Positions 43,853-56,794 of a stretch of 64,000 nucleotides of DNA are shown piece after piece (the stretch's first letter is position 1; every line of letters starts with the position of its first letter). The stretch lies in the NCBI GenBank assembly GCA_022701365.1, contig JAKUHH010000040.1:62001-126000 (forward strand). The letters run 5' to 3'. The notes beneath the pieces are model-generated. The model did not search any database. It was not told the DNA's origin and saw nothing but the letters and a program-made list of their open reading frames with translations. Position numbers and translations under genes: made by a program. The stretch comes from Mycocentrospora acerina. Taxonomy: Eukaryota; Ascomycota; Dothideomycetes; Pleosporales.

Positions 43853-45967
43853 TCAAACCTTTGTTTCTCCAAGTTCAATCCCACTCGGAGATGCGACTTG
43901 TGCTTCAGTGTCCGGTGTTAACGACCCTTTGTTGGCCTTTTTTTTCTTCCTCTCCGCCCTCTCAGCTTCCTTCTCTAGTCGTCTCTTATGCTCCTCTTCC
44001 AGGCCTGTCTTGGTCTCCTCGTGCTGTTTGTCAAGCACATTCTTCCCAATCAAAAGACTGATCAGGAGCCCCAGCAGCGCAAACACGGTGTACAGTATCC
44101 ACATGGTACTGAGTGAGTCTGCGTAAGCTTCTCGTACAATGTATCTCTGGTTGGCGGGCAAAGACCTGACCATCCCAACGTTGGCATTGGCAGCGCCGCC
44201 TCCAAAGAGAGATGCGGTTTGTGTCCCAAGGGATGCGATGAGCTGAGGCTGTTTTGATTTCATCTCGTTTTGAAAAATGACGCCTCCTACTACGACAGAT
44301 ATGGAGGAACCAAGATTGCGCATGAAGCCGAATGTTGCAGTCGCAGTTGCGATATCGCGTTTCTACGGAAACGTCAGTACGGGTAGTGAAGACAGCGTCC
44401 ATGAGGGTTAGTGTAGAGATAATAATGATTATTTATCAAGACTTACTGGTACAAGACTTTGAAGCGCGATTAGCGGAGCCTGAAAGTTTGGTCCTACACC
44501 CACACCAACAATAATTTGGTACATGATGATCTTTGCCCAAGACGAGCTGACGCCTAGATCAATAAACAACCCAAAACCTAAGGTCATGGCGAGCATGCCG
44601 CCCCAAATGAGAGGAAGGTACTGCCCTGTCTTGCGAATGATGATCCCTGTCATGACAGAAAAGACACTCAGGGCGATTGCCTGAGGAAGCAAATATACAC
44701 CGGAGAGAATAGGTGTAGCTCCAAGAACAGACTGGAAGTAAAGCGGAATGTAATAGTTGCCCGAGATGAATACGAAAGAATGACAGAAACAAGTTCCTAG
44801 TGCCGCGATATTTGACTTTTTGGAGAATACGTCAAGGGGCATCAGAGGGTTTGGTGCGAGACGCCATTCGACAAGGAAGAACAGACCGATCGTGAGAACT
44901 CCAAAGATGAGGAGGCAGAGGACGATTGGCGAGTCCCATGGGTGGCTGATGCCACCATACTCCAGACCAAGAAGGAACATGATGACGCCGCCCACCATGA
45001 CAAGCGAGCCCAGCCAGTCAACAGCCTTCAGCCCTTGTCGCAGCGGTGTTTTGGGCGTTTTTACGTCCAGGAAAAGCAGAATAATAATGAAAGCTAGCCC
45101 ATCAAATGGTAGATTGATATAGAAACACCACCTGTAAGAAGCCAGTCAGTCAACATTGTCTCATAAAACTACACGACTTTGAGACATGCTACAAGACCAA
45201 ACAGCAATTGTAAAGTCTCTTGAAGCTAACAAGCCCTTGACTGTGTTGTAAACGTACCTCCAAGATACCTTCTGTGTAAAGAGACCACCAACGATAGGGC
45301 CCAAACTACTTGCGAGCGCCCAAACTCCGCCGATGACTCCAAAATAAGCGCCTCTTTCGCGCATGGCAAATAGATCTGAGATGGTGATATTAACCAGCAC
45401 GACCAAACCCCCTCCTCCAATGCCTTGTATAACGCGAGCAGCAATGAGCATGTTCATGTTGACGGATACTCCAGCAAGGAGCGAACCGACGAAAAATATA
45501 GCATTGGTAATCAACAATATAGGCTTGCGACCGAAGATATCAGACACCTTGCCCCATATTGGTGTTGCTGCTGAGTTGGCGATCAGGTATCCCGAGCCAA
45601 TCCAGGTGAAGCCCGACGACGAGTTGAAGTCGGCGGCAATTGTAGGCAGCGCGGTCGTCACGATTGTGATATCTAGGGCGACCAGTAGAACAGCAACGGC
45701 GAGCGAGAACATGATCAGCGCGATCTTGAGCTTGCTTCGCTGTGGTCGCTCCTCTTCTGGCGCGGGGGATGCGTCTGCGACCATGTCTGCGCCTCTCCCT
45801 CCATCTTCCTTTCCATCGTGACTTCCTCGTATCGCTACATCGTTTTCGGTATCGCCTTGGTGGCTCGATGGCGGGGTTTCTGCGTGTACGTCCTTGGAAA
45901 GTTCCGGCTGAACAAGCGTTGATCGCGTATGGGTCCAGGGAGCTTCTGTGTCATCAGTCTGCTTCAT
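43853..45967 (-). CDS. MFS multidrug efflux transporter, 14-TM DHA type, 634 aa
   Basis: Three exons on the minus strand: 45967-45258, 45131-44447 and 44362-43853. The frame is kept at TGGAG|G (GTACGT donor) and CCA|AAA (GTAAGT donor). The first 75 residues are hydrophilic. Helix 1 begins KIALIMFSLAVAVLLVALD, followed by the DHA motif DITIVTTALPTIAADF. WGKVSDIFGRKP is MFS motif A, and IQGIGGGGLVVLVNITISDL carries motif C-like glycine packing. The central part has further helices (VMVGGVIMFLLGLEYGG, MTGIIIRKTGQYLPL). A Lys/Glu-rich cytoplasmic tail ends the protein. Family members export drugs, toxins or siderophores with proton exchange. No biosynthetic cluster is adjacent, so the substrate is unknown. 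Confidence 0.9.
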
Positions 45968-48050
45968 TTTCAGCTTTTAGCAATAAGTAGTGAGCCCAGA
46001 ATAAGGAGCAACGACAGGTTCGTGTGTTGGCCTTGGACAGGTTTTGTTAAACTCGATCATCGAAGCCGATGACGAGCAGCGCCCTACGAAGAACAATCTC
46101 GGCCTCTGCAAAGGCCGAACGAGCTTCAGGCTAGACCTGACACAGAATTTGCTCTGCAAAGTCTTCTAGTCATGACACTACGAAGCACAGCGATGACAAC
46201 TGAGTCAATTCTAGTCATCTTCTGTGTTCATGTCAATACTCTACGTGATGGCCATCTCGGTTCCTAGGAAATCTTGGATGCCTCGGATGAGGGTTTATTT
46301 TTCTTGGCAATCCGGCTGCTTGTCTGTGATCCACCACAGACGGACAAACCGCGCCGCTTGTTGACCCATCGGCTAGTTACAGCGGTGTGACGTCTTGAAG
46401 TTTAACGAGAAGTATTGCTCGAAACCTGGGGCCGCGGATACGGTCAAACCAAGCGACAGCTCACTCTAAAGCCATTAGTCGGGAGAGTGCGGAAAGCTTT
46501 CAAAGCCACAGTATTCACGGCATGCCGATGCAACGTCATGGATCGGTATTAGGGACGTTGACGGTTGAGAATGTTGGCAGGGATGGCTGCGGGGGAGTAG
46601 ATTGCACAAGGCATCACATCTACCAGTAAGAACAATCCTGATAAGTAACTTTGTTGTTGAGGCTTTTCTTGTACTACCCCGTGAGCTGTTTGGAGATCAA
46701 AGAGGGGTACTTGAGCGGTGGCATAACAGGGGAGATTTACTGCAGTAATGCAGGATGCGGCTCCGCTGTCCATGGTTGTCCATGCAGTAGGAGAAACCTT
46801 CGACTTCACTTGCAATTCCCGTGGGCGGGGCCTGTTGAGGTTGTGTTCAAGCATTGTTGAAAGGGTATGTTCGTCACAGTGGAGTCTTTATGTAGCGATG
46901 CAACGACGCCCCCACATGTTCATTGATGTAGAGGCGCAAGTGCTGCGGCAGAGTAGGCGTTTGAATAGTGCACGGAGAGGCCATGGTGGCTTTCGTCATG
47001 GTTCAAGTGGATGGTGTTTGGTGTTGAGAAGCTAGGTTGTGCAGCTAGCATATCTTGCAGGACAACAGTGAGCGAGTAGGATCGCAATGGGTGTAATCGC
47101 AACGCGTCCGCCTTCCAACGGTCGCTGGAAGCCATGGATGTGGTTACTGTTGTCAAAGTTAATGCAGGCGTATTCAGCCCTTGAAATTACGGCACGTCTC
47201 TCGCTTCCCCGCAACAACGGCTTGTGATGACTGTGCACCGGCCCCTGACACCAGCGACAGATGAGTGAAGCTTCGTGGATCCGCGGATGACAGTCTCGTG
47301 TGCGAGGGATCCACGAATTCAAGCCACGCGAAGACGACCAGCATTACGGTCTAGGCTGCTCTAGGGTGCGTCTGTATGCCGATCAGCCGGACAGGGCTTG
47401 CCTGCACGCCAAGCATCAGCTTTTGTCGAGAAACGGGCACGCAGATGCAGTTGGGAGGCCGCGACGAGGATAATAACGGGCCTGACAACGCGAGCAAGGG
47501 GAACAGCGGGGCTGCATATGCATCGGAGCCTGCCTTCAGCTTATCACGGCGCCGGTGTTGCAGGCGTCCACAGGCAGTAACACGAAATGATGTACTTGCT
47601 AGACTTTTCCAAGATTTAGTGGCTGCGCCGTTCACGGGGCACACAATGATGCGGGGGGGCGACATTTACAGATGCAGCTAGTGCACGCCCAGCTTTGCAT
47701 TTAGCACTGGCCAGGGCCTCGAAGCTTTTCTACTACTCCCTGCACTCTCTCTGCACATCTCGCCTCTCTCTCCCACGCCTCGTCTCCCGGTATCCAACAA
47801 TTGCCCGTGTTTGCTGTACCGCTGTTGCCCTACACGCGACCCACGACTTCCGCGCATCCAACAACACTACCCCAACAAACCCCCCCCACACCCCACGACA
47901 CCGCTATACGAGCACGCCCACGGGACGCATGTCGAGACCGAGCTCCCGAGATAAATCTGTGGAGGGAGTTCCCGAGCAGAACACCACCGCTGCATCCTCC
48001 TCATCACCACTGTGACTGCTACCGAGGCATTGACTCTTGACTCTCAAACC
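45968..48050. other. 2.1-kb divergent intergenic region (MFS / Reg1-like)
   Basis: The longest gene-free spacer apart from repeats. Scanning both strands gave only short, motif-free frames. The last 350 nt before the Reg1-like ATG are strongly pyrimidine/C-rich, as in fungal 5' leaders, which fits a long regulated promoter or a long 5' UTR. Confidence 0.5.
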
Positions 48051-49879
48051 ATGGCCGAGGTCATGTCCACACGCACAGAAGGCTCGCCCTTCCACGGCAT
48101 GCCTTCACGCTCCACCTCTTCGGCAAACCTGAACCTCGACGCCTTCTCTCTGCCCCGTAGAAACCAATTCTCGCTGCCAGATCTGCGCTCACCCTCGCTG
48201 AGCTCATCTCACACGTCTTCGTCTCTACGCTCCACGCCCTCTAGCAGTCTTTCCTTGAACACAAAGTCAGATGACTCTGATAGCGAGGACGAAGGGCTGT
48301 CCTTTCCATCATACAGTACGGCCGGGCGGCACAGCAAAACGGCAGACACCCTGAATATATACTCTGCTGTTGTTGAGGAACAAAGTGTTTTATCGTTGCC
48401 TTTACTTTCGCCTGTACCCACGGAAACCCTTTCGTCCGGCACCCCTTTATCCACCCCAGACCCCCTACAGGTATCAGAAGATGACACGGCAGTACGAAAA
48501 GAACCATCGCATCATGTCGACTACCTCTCATACGACTGGAGAGAAGAAGACATTTGGTCGTCATGGCGGCATATTGTCGAACATCGGAATGTGTACGGTG
48601 AGCGATCAAGACTAGAAAATGCCTCATGGAGGACTTGGGCCAAGTCTCAATTTAAATTGAAGACGGTGTCGCCTGAGACATTAAACTGGTAAGCTTTGAA
48701 ATTTCCACGTTCAGCGCCGCTGTCACCCCGTCAATCGCCCACATCTTTGCATTTAACTCTTGAATCTTTACCATTCAAATCTAACAAATTACCAGGCTAA
48801 AGGATGTGGATGTAACTTGGTTGTATGGGCCCATGCAACCCGCATCTAATCGATTCTGTTCACAGCAAAACTCGGGATCCATCAGTCGGTTGTCCAAGAG
48901 TAACTCATTCGTGAACAGCGTCAAAAAGCCAATTCTCAAAAAACGCAGCATGTCGGAAGCAATGCTACAGCGCTCAATATCTACTTCTTCGTTGATTCAA
49001 CAAGCAGCAGAGTCCGTGCAATCACAACAGAGGATTGGTGCGACTTTGGAACGAAGAAGGCCCCGACCAATAATTGGCGGAGCAACATTTGATCTTCCGA
49101 CATCTTCGACCATGTCGCGGACATTGAGTCGGGAGCCCACAGACTACTTCTCCTCGCAGCCGACTTCTGGGCTAGAAACGCCAGACCAGGGCGAAAAGAA
49201 GCACATTCGCTTCGACGACAATGTCGAACAGTGCATCGCTGTTGAATGCAAAGACGCAGACGATGATGAAGAAGACTTTAACCACAACCCCTGGGCAAAG
49301 AGCCATGACGATGATTCGTCGTCTGACGAGGGCGTAGTGATGATGAAGCGCTCGCGTAAGAGACGTCCTTTATCAAGAACAAGCTCAAAAGCCAATGTCA
49401 ATGGGGACAACAAAACGATCGCTAAATTGCCATCGACGACTCTCAAATACAGAACAGACTCGCCTGATGTGACTGAACACCAGCAATCTCACTCTCTAGG
49501 GTTTTGGCGTTCAAGTCGGTTATCACCTTCCCCATCACAGGAAACGTTGAAACCCTCGAGCCCCTCAAGGAACTATTTACTCTCCGATTGCGATGATGAC
49601 GACGAGAGAGATGACTACTATAATGCTTCCGGATCTTACGACGTAAAACGACCCGTCACTCCAACAGCCTCGGACCCCCATTCGCAGCGACCTGACAGCT
49701 TGCCCACAGCAGAAGAGGAGGCTAGTGGACTTCGAAGAACAGCTTCGGGCATGTTTATGCCGTTTGAAGAGAACGAGGATGGATCTCAGCCGCCCGGGAT
49801 CATGGGTCGAGTAGTAGACACGGTCAATACCGCACGGGATATAGCACATGTGATATGGAACGTTGGATGGAGGAACTAG
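48051..49879 (+). CDS. reg1: Reg1-like protein phosphatase 1 regulatory subunit (DUF1752), 573 aa
   Basis: Exons 48051-48688 and 48796-49879, intron GTAAGC..ACCAG. In yeast, Reg1 brings PP1 (Glc7) to Snf1 and other targets during glucose repression. The conserved DUF1752 block is DWREEDIWSSWRHIVEHRNV and then RLENASWRTWAKSQFKLKTV, just before the intron. The second exon holds KKHIRFDDNVEQCIAVECKD. Here KHIRF matches the PP1-docking RVxF consensus, and the following residues match the Reg1-type signature. The rest is Ser-rich and disordered. Near the C-terminus GIMGRVVDTVNTARDIAHVI forms a conserved amphipathic helix. The ATG at 48051 is in ACCATGG context. Carbon regulation in this fungus is an inference. 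Confidence 0.9.
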
Positions 49880-50761
49880 GTCATCATTGTTAGCGACAGG
49901 CGTTACTGGTTCAACTGTACAACTTCAGGGAATTGGGTTTGGTCACTGGGCATGCGCATTCTCGGTTTTGCGTCACGGGTGGGCTCTGGCGGCGGTGTTC
50001 TGGGAGGACACTTTCATTGAAGCCTCATTCGCATTTGCATTGTATGGGACTACAGATGTAATTATGTCCAATAACTGATAATACATACGTTTTTGAACAG
50101 GTCCATCATCAAGCGTAATGTCGTCAAATTGGAGTATCAAACACAGGTTGGTGATGCATTCGAACGGCTGACATTGGTGTGACAGCTCGAGGAACACGAT
50201 CTGTCACCCGATGATGCCCGCCTGCACAACAGTTGCATAAATGAAACCAAGCCTAAGACCAGCGTGCTGGGCATGGTTCTTCCCTGTCAATTGACGAGTT
50301 CCGGCAGCATGGCGGACACTTGTGATTGTCTCAGCAACAGCCCATGCATGCGTTCATGCTGTGCAATGTCAAAGAGAATGCCAAGTTGCCGAACAAGAGC
50401 TATGACTGAGATATTACCGAGTAAATTGTATGAGCCAAAGTGTGAGTCTCAATTAGATACGGGCTTTACATAATCAAGTCAAGGGTCTCTCGGCATCTAA
50501 AAAGGACAGCTGTCAGGTCAAAGGTGAAGGTTCTCGAGATGCCGTTGCAGGAAGGCGGTTGGCGTGCGGAGCAGAGAGCAGGGGTCGGTGCCGTTGATTC
50601 GTTGTAGCTTAGCTGTGAACGGAAGTTGACACGATTGCAGCTTCCACCCGCATTTATTTATCAAGCGCCACGCCCCAACTTTACGTCTTGCGCAGTCCTA
50701 CCTCTCAACCTAACAATAACTTCACCACAAGTCCTCTGCTCTACCCAAGACAGCAGGCAAG
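49880..50761. other. intergenic region upstream of calnexin
   Basis: 0.9 kb, no gene supported. I looked for an ER-stress element (CCAAT-N9-CCACG) upstream of calnexin and did not find a clear one. Confidence 0.5.
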
Positions 50762-52657
50762 ATGCGATTTACAGTCGGTGCCACAGCAGTGTTCGCTGCC
50801 GCTCTTGTGCATGCACAGGACGAAGCCGAAGCATCCCCCTCGGTCGCGGTTTCGAAGCCTACTTTTACTGTAAGTCTCCCGCCAATCACGCATATGCGCG
50901 CCATTTCTAACGGTCTTGCAGCCCACCACATTGAAAGCTCCTTTCCTCGAGCAGTTCACAGATGACTGGGAGAGCCGATGGAAGCCTTCCTCCGCCAAGA
51001 AGGACACCAAAGGCGATGATGAGGAATGGGCATACGTTGGTACTTGGTCCGTTGAGGAGCCTACTGTCCTGAAGGGCATTGAGGGTGACAAGGGCCTGGT
51101 CATCAAGGACAAAGCTGCCCACCACGCCATCTCGTCCAAGTTCGCCAAGGCCATTGACAACAAGGACAACACACTCGTCGTTCAGTACGAGGTCAAGCTT
51201 CAAAGTAAGTCAACAATGACACATCTTATGCAACAGTATATTCTGACTCTTCTCTAGATGGCCTTGAGTGCGGTGGTGCTTACATGAAGCTCCTCCAGAA
51301 CAACGCCGCTCTCCACGCTGAGGAGTTCTCCAACAGCTCCCCATATGTGATCATGTTCGGCCCCGACAAGTGCGGCGCCACCAACAAGGTACGCAGCCAA
51401 CAACCATTGAATATAACCAAGACTAACAATTGTAGGTCCACTTCATCTTCCGCCACAAGAACCCCAAGACGGGCGAGTACGAGGAGAAGCACCTCAAGAC
51501 CCCTCCTACAGCCCGCATCGTCAAGACATCGACCCTCTACACCTTGATTGTCAAGCCTGATCAAAGCTTTGAGATCAAGATTGATGGCGAGTCCAGCCGC
51601 AACGGCACCCTTCTCGAGGACTTCACCCCCTCGGTCAACCCTGAGGCGGAGATTGATGACGCCGAGGACAAGAAGCCCGAGGACTGGGTTGATGACGCCC
51701 GTATCGCGGATCCAGAGGCTTCCAAGCCCGAGGATTGGGACGAGGAGGCGCCTTTCGAGGTTGTCGATACGGAGGCTGAGAAACCTGAAGACTGGCTCGA
51801 GGATGAGCCGACCACGATCCCCGACCCTGAGGCCGAGAAGCCCGAGGACTGGGATGACGAGGAGGACGGTGATTGGGTTGCACCTACTGTTCCCAACTCC
51901 AAGTGCGATGAGGTTTCCGGCTGCGGCAAGTGGGAGCCACCCATGAAGAAGAACCCTGCCTACAAGGGCAAGTGGACTGCTCCTTTCATCGACAACCCAC
52001 TCTACAAGGGTGTTTGGGCTCCTCGCAAGATCGCTAACCCCGACTATTTCGAGGACAAGACACCAGCCAACTTTGAGCCCATTGGCGCTGTGAGTCGAAT
52101 TCTGTGAACTATTATTATGCATGTGTACTGACTAAATATAGATTGGATTCGAACTCTGGACAATGCAGAACGATATTCTCTTTGACAACATCTACATCGG
52201 TCACTCTGTCGATGATGCCGAGAAGCTCAGGCTCGAGTCTTTCGTTCCCAAGAACGCCGCTGAGAAGGCCGACGAGGAGGCTAACAGGCCTAAGCCCGAG
52301 GAAACCCCCAAATCACCCTTCGACCTCGTTTTCAAGGATGACCCAGTCACCTATGTCAAGGAGAAGGTCAAGCTCTTCGCCGAGATTGCTCAGCGTGATC
52401 CCGTTGAGGCTGTCAAGTCTGTACCCGAGGTCGCTGGTGGTCTTGGTGCTCTTGTCGTCACCGTCTTCGCTCTCCTCATCTCCCTTCTGGTTGGCTCCAG
52501 CGCCGCTCCTTCCAAGGAGCAGGTCAAGGCTCAGGCGGACAAGGCCAAGAAGGCTGCCGTCAACGCAAAGGACAAGGCCGCGGAGGCCGTCGCTACTGGA
52601 GCCGAGAAGGCCCAGGCTGAGGTTAACAAGCGTACTACACGCTCCACTGCCTCATAA
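50762..52657 (+). CDS. clxA: calnexin, ER lectin chaperone, 563 aa
   Basis: Five exons: 50762-50869, 50922-51204, 51258-51388, 51436-52089 and 52142-52657; all introns are GT..AG and about 50 nt. Calnexin holds monoglucosylated glycoproteins in the ER for folding. It has a signal peptide (MRFTVGATAVFAAALVHAQ). The lectin domain includes ECGGAYMKLL and FGPDKCG. The P-domain has four KPEDW repeats (KKPEDWVDD, SKPEDWDEE, EKPEDWLED, EKPEDWDDE) and then GKWEPPMKKNPAYKGKW and YKGVWAPRKIANPDYF. GFELWTMQNDILFDNIYIG closes the lectin fold. A single membrane helix (GALVVTVFALLISLLVG) and an Ala/Lys-rich cytosolic tail follow. Length and intron pattern are normal for ascomycetes. Confidence 0.96.
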
Positions 52658-53483
52658 GTAATTTGCGCCTATCGGACGTATGGGCAAGATGCAAAGGAAG
52701 TAAGCGAAGATTATAAAATGAGTCCCCAACTATCACAGTAAGGGGGCGGTTGTATATCCTTGGTGTTTTGAGATTCAGCGAGTATTGTTCACGGGTCATG
52801 GCGTATCGATCATGTACTATCACCTTTAGCCTTCGTCTTAGAGAACGAAGTCATGAATGCATCTTGAGCTTGTGCTTAAACACAAGTTCTGTTAATTTTT
52901 GATTCTTGATTGGTGTCGAGAGGGGAAAGTAAGTGAGCAATGGACGCATATTTCCAGTGCAGTTGATGTGCTTGCTTGCTGAAGAATACGTATCCCGACA
53001 AGTGCCAAGGTACAATGTGAAGTGCAAACTTGCCATGTTCGCGGGCTATAGTTTTTTGGTTAATTATAGAAATGCGTTTCCCCAAAAATATCGCTTGTCT
53101 ACTTTTAACAGTCGTGCACGTAGAAGGTGAGGTCGGCTGATGCCGTGGGTCCATTCAAGAGGCATTCCGCAATTCGCGATTCTTGAGCTGTGTAAATTAT
53201 AGCAGGTATAATTGAATGAGGTTTTGAAAAAATACAGAGCGGGTTAGCTGTTGAATATATCTGGGGGTTTTTTTTTTGGAATTGTCATTGTATAGCGATG
53301 ATTAAGTTCAAGGGCATGATTGGTTGGTCACGTGTTGCCAGATTCGCGATATCGAGCTCAACCTCATCACCGCTACCCCAAGCTCTGCAAATTCCACGCC
53401 GTCAATTGAACTGCCGCACCACCTACGAATCCTCTCCGGAGCCCCAATACAACTCCTCAGCCGCGCACCTATCCGCTGCTGCA
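52658..53483. other. intergenic region / 5' flank of the complex I subunit gene
   Basis: 0.8 kb. No separate gene. From 53298 a 62-codon open frame runs without a stop directly into the ATG at 53484 of the next gene; see that entry. Confidence 0.5.
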
Positions 53484-53935
53484 ATGCCGACTCCCGAATC
53501 CGAGATGTTCCTGGCCAAGAAGCCAAAGGTTGCGCCGACCTTTGAGGGCGTCGACTACGAGGACAACCAGGCACTTAAGGCGGCACAGGATGCTATTATC
53601 CGCGAACAGTGGGTTAGGAGCATGATGGCGCGATTAGTTAGGGAGGAGATGGGCAAATGCTATCGCCGGGAGGGGGTCAACCACTTGGAGAAGTGCGGGC
53701 ACCTGAGAGGTATGGATGTTTCCTAGGGTCATTGCATATTACTGTACCGTTCGGTACACCTGGTCCAGAGTTGTGTTCAGAACGATACACAATGCATGAA
53801 TGCAAGTTGAGCTTGAAATACATCACGGCTAACGGATGCCCTGCAGAGCGCTACTTCGAGCTGTTGAAGGACTCCAAGGTCAAGGGATACCTTTTCGCAC
53901 AACAGAACTACCTCGACGACGCATTCAAGAAATAG
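53484..53935 (+). CDS. mitochondrial complex I 12 kDa subunit (PDSW/NDUFB10-like, NIDM), 104 aa
   Basis: Exons 53484-53709 and 53847-53935; the intron is GTATGG..CTGCAG, 137 nt. An accessory subunit of NADH:ubiquinone oxidoreductase in the membrane arm. The protein begins MPTPESEMFLAKKPKVAPTF, as in other filamentous fungi. It carries the conserved AAQDAIIREQWVRSMMARLV and KCYRREGVNHLEKCGHLRER with two cysteines. I chose 53484 by family similarity. An in-frame ATG at 53298 would add 62 residues that are Ser/Arg-rich and nearly free of acidic residues, but orthologues as I know them start at MPTPESE. Confidence 0.9.
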
Positions 53936-54365
53936 TAGAGCATGCCAGAAAGGGGTCGTGGATCTACTCAAGGACTGGTGATGGCGGATGGGACGCAATA
54001 CACGATGTGCAAGGGACGATGCCGGCACAGGTTATGTGGACGATGCAACTTCAGGCGTTTTGAGTGGTACTACTTGGAGAGAACCACATATGACCTTACA
54101 CAGTGGCAAACCTGTACATATTCCAGCCAAAGAGAGGATGAATAAGCCAGATTTACTCTCATAACAGTGCACATTTGTACTGATAAAGCCCATGCGTGCT
54201 TTATACTCCTGTCAACTCCCCACCCTTAAACAAACGTGCAGGCGCTGTTAACAACGACAACTCGCTGACAACAGCCATGTCATGCGGCCAAGCCCAGCGT
54301 TTCATGCCCCACCAAGCTATGTACCTGCATGAACAACAACAGTGACTTCCCTTTACATTCCCAAA
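53936..54365. other. short intergenic region
   Basis: 430 nt between the complex I subunit and palC. No gene is supported. It is C-rich close to the palC start. Confidence 0.5.
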
Positions 54366-55837
54366 ATGCCCTTTCCATTCGTGCTTCCAACTACTTCAAG
54401 CATTTCGTATATTGATTTCTTTTGCAGCAGCACACACCCATCCCTCCCTAATTGTGCGACGACTGCGCGAAGTGTCCTGCGCGATGTCCTCAAGCGACAC
54501 AAGCGTATTCCGCCTTCTTCACAAGCCTCGAATCTCTCCATCGTGCTTTCTGCCCTTAATGATTACATACCGTACCTGTTCGCGTTGGATGCCGGGCTAA
54601 GCGGTGCAAGCTGTGCGGGCGAAGAGATCGACCTTGTACTCGTCAAAGAGCTGGAAGTGGAATGGCGATCCACCCTCGGTGCTTCGATACCTGGTCGTGA
54701 GCCCACGAGGATTAAGTTAAAGGGTCTCGAGAGTGAACTGTGCTTCACCCTGTCGACCCTAGCATATGTCTACAGTCTCCAGGCTCGAGCACAGCTACAC
54801 ATTCTCTACAATGCGATGCTTCCATCACCTGAACAGCGCGCGACGGCGATCGGAGCCGCCATGAAACATTTCCTCGAGGCAAACTCGGTACATGCATACT
54901 TGGTCAACCGCGCAGGACAGTGGAATACACAGCCTGTAGCAGTGGATATTTCGGCATCTGTCATGGGGGCGCTGGCTGAGCTCACGATAGCTGAAGCCAC
55001 ACTCATCACCGTACTGAAAGATGATCCATACCCAGCTGTCGTAATTGAAGACAGGAACAAGTCGAGCAAAGACTGGATGTTTAGAGGCGTAGAAATACCC
55101 AAAGTTCGCGCACTCCTATTCGCGCGCTTGTGTCTCGCTTCATCAGAGCATGCTGCCAAAGCCCAAGCTATGCTTGGTCGATCTCCCAAGATCAGTGATG
55201 ATTTGCACAAGTACATCGATGATTTGAGGCGGACAGCAAAGGGCAAGGCATGTCGATTCCTCGCCTGCGATGCCGAGTCTAGTGGCAAGACAGGTGAGGG
55301 CATCGCATGGCTTCGAGGTGCAAAGAAAGAGTTGGGATTTCTGGCAATTGGTGCCGTGGAGGAAAAGAAGTCTTCTGGCTTTTCCAAACTCAAGAAAGAA
55401 TGGCAAGAGAAAAGGGAGGACCGCAAGATTGAGAAGGGTGAGGGGTGGGGAGCTGATGCGGGGAAGTTCGAGGAAGGACGAATAGTGGATATGCTTTTGA
55501 GAAAGTGGGAGAAGATGAACGATACAGTGAGTGCAATTATTACGTCGACTTGTGTGTAAAACATGCTCACGAGATCTAGGTTGGGATTCAGCTAATACCG
55601 CCGTCGGAGCCGTTGCTGGCAAGTATGCCTTCGGGTAGAGAGTATCATTCGCCAAAAATGTTTGTAGTTCCGGCACTCGGTGACGACGCTCTCGTTCGTA
55701 TGAGGGCACCCCCAGATCCTAGTGAAACATTCGGCGGAGAAGAAGATGACAGCGGCGCGGAAGACGAGAGGAGTGTTCCTGTAGGCGCGTTTCCAGGCAC
55801 CAAGGGGGAATATACTTCAAACACTAGTTACTATTGA
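54366..55837 (+). CDS. palC: pH-response regulator PalC (BRO1 domain), 472 aa
   Basis: Exons 54366-55526 and 55580-55837; the intron is GTGAGT..ATCTAG, 53 nt. PalC links the plasma-membrane pH-sensing complex to ESCRT-III in the alkaline pH (Pal/PacC) pathway. The start MPFPFVLPTTSSISYIDFF is typical of PalC. The BRO1 domain fills most of the protein: LNDYIPYLFALDAG, GLESELCFTLSTLAYVYSLQ, AMKHFLEANSVHAYLVNRAG and RGVEIPKVRALLFARLCLAS. A basic stretch follows (KKEWQEKREDRKIEKGEGWG). The second exon encodes VPLMASMPSGREYHSP-like sequence (here PPSEPLLASMPSGREYHSPK) and an acidic tail. Length agrees with Aspergillus PalC (about 500 aa). Confidence 0.92.
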
Positions 55838-56794
55838 GATATTGAGATACCCGTTTAATGCATTTTTCAATCGTATTATGTTGAGTCTACTCTTGTCGCG
55901 TGTGCACACTGTAGTCCGTCTCCCTTGGAACATCAGACATTTATTAGATTGGTGAAAAGGTTGAATGGTATCAACATGTTGTAAATGACCTGCGTTTCAC
56001 TTGGACATAAGGGGGCTGCAACCTGTCTCTGATCGCATCAAATCTACAGTCCTAGTCTTGAAGACAAATACACATAACTTGGTCGAGATCATGTGGCTGC
56101 CAATGTACCGCTTCGTGGGGCATGCAACCCAACGGGTAGGACCGCATAGCAGATAGCGCTTACTCTGTGAGGCAGGTCCAGCCGTCGCGAAAGGATTGAA
56201 GATTAGTCTGGGGTTCAAGCTTAGCTTCAGATATCGGAATATTTCCACATGAAGATATGAGATGCGGCATGAGTTCAGAATGTTAAACACTTTGCTGGAA
56301 GGACATGAATTGAACATTCTCTTCACAATCTCGTTGTGCGCTTCTTCATCGTGGCGTTTGGCGCATGCCATGTGCCCTGATTCCTTCCCCTAACGGGCTG
56401 CAGCACGCGACAAAGGACCCCCGGCCGCGATCATCATCTACACGACTAACGCCCTAAGCGAACTGCCAGCCACCCACTGATTAAAAGATAGCGACGGCTG
56501 CCATCATTCGCTATGTATAAGCCTATCGACACGCTCTGCCCGAGTTCCGCTTTCGGTCCCCACGCAAGGTTGCGTCGTTCCCCGCTTCGGTTGTTTAGAT
56601 AGGGCTTGGGGCTAGAGACGCCCATTGACGTTGCATCATAAACATATATAGTTGGCTGTTCGGCTGCGATGGTTCTCGCCATATTGCACCCTATGGTTTA
56701 CACTTGACTTTTTTTTCTGACAGCTGAGCTGCACTCTATGCGAATCATTGCCTCCCACTAGTTACTACACAGCTGGCTGCAGGCCGTTGCAAAC
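55838..56794. other. intergenic region upstream of the permease
   Basis: About 1 kb. The left half has a 124-codon minus-strand frame (55997-56371) without recognisable motifs, which I do not accept. The right half is the permease promoter, with a T-run near 56709. Confidence 0.5.

Noticed and set aside
43853..45967. MFS transporter as part of a secondary-metabolite cluster
   Set aside because: Neighbours are a valine-catabolism dehydrogenase and a PP1 regulator. No backbone enzyme or pathway-specific regulator is near.
51280..52122. 280-codon minus-strand frame opposite calnexin
   Set aside because: Antisense shadow of the P-domain repeats (KPEDW). The sense strand is clearly calnexin.
54806..55570. 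254-codon minus-strand frame opposite palC
   Set aside because: Antisense shadow of the BRO1 domain coding sequence; no recognisable protein.
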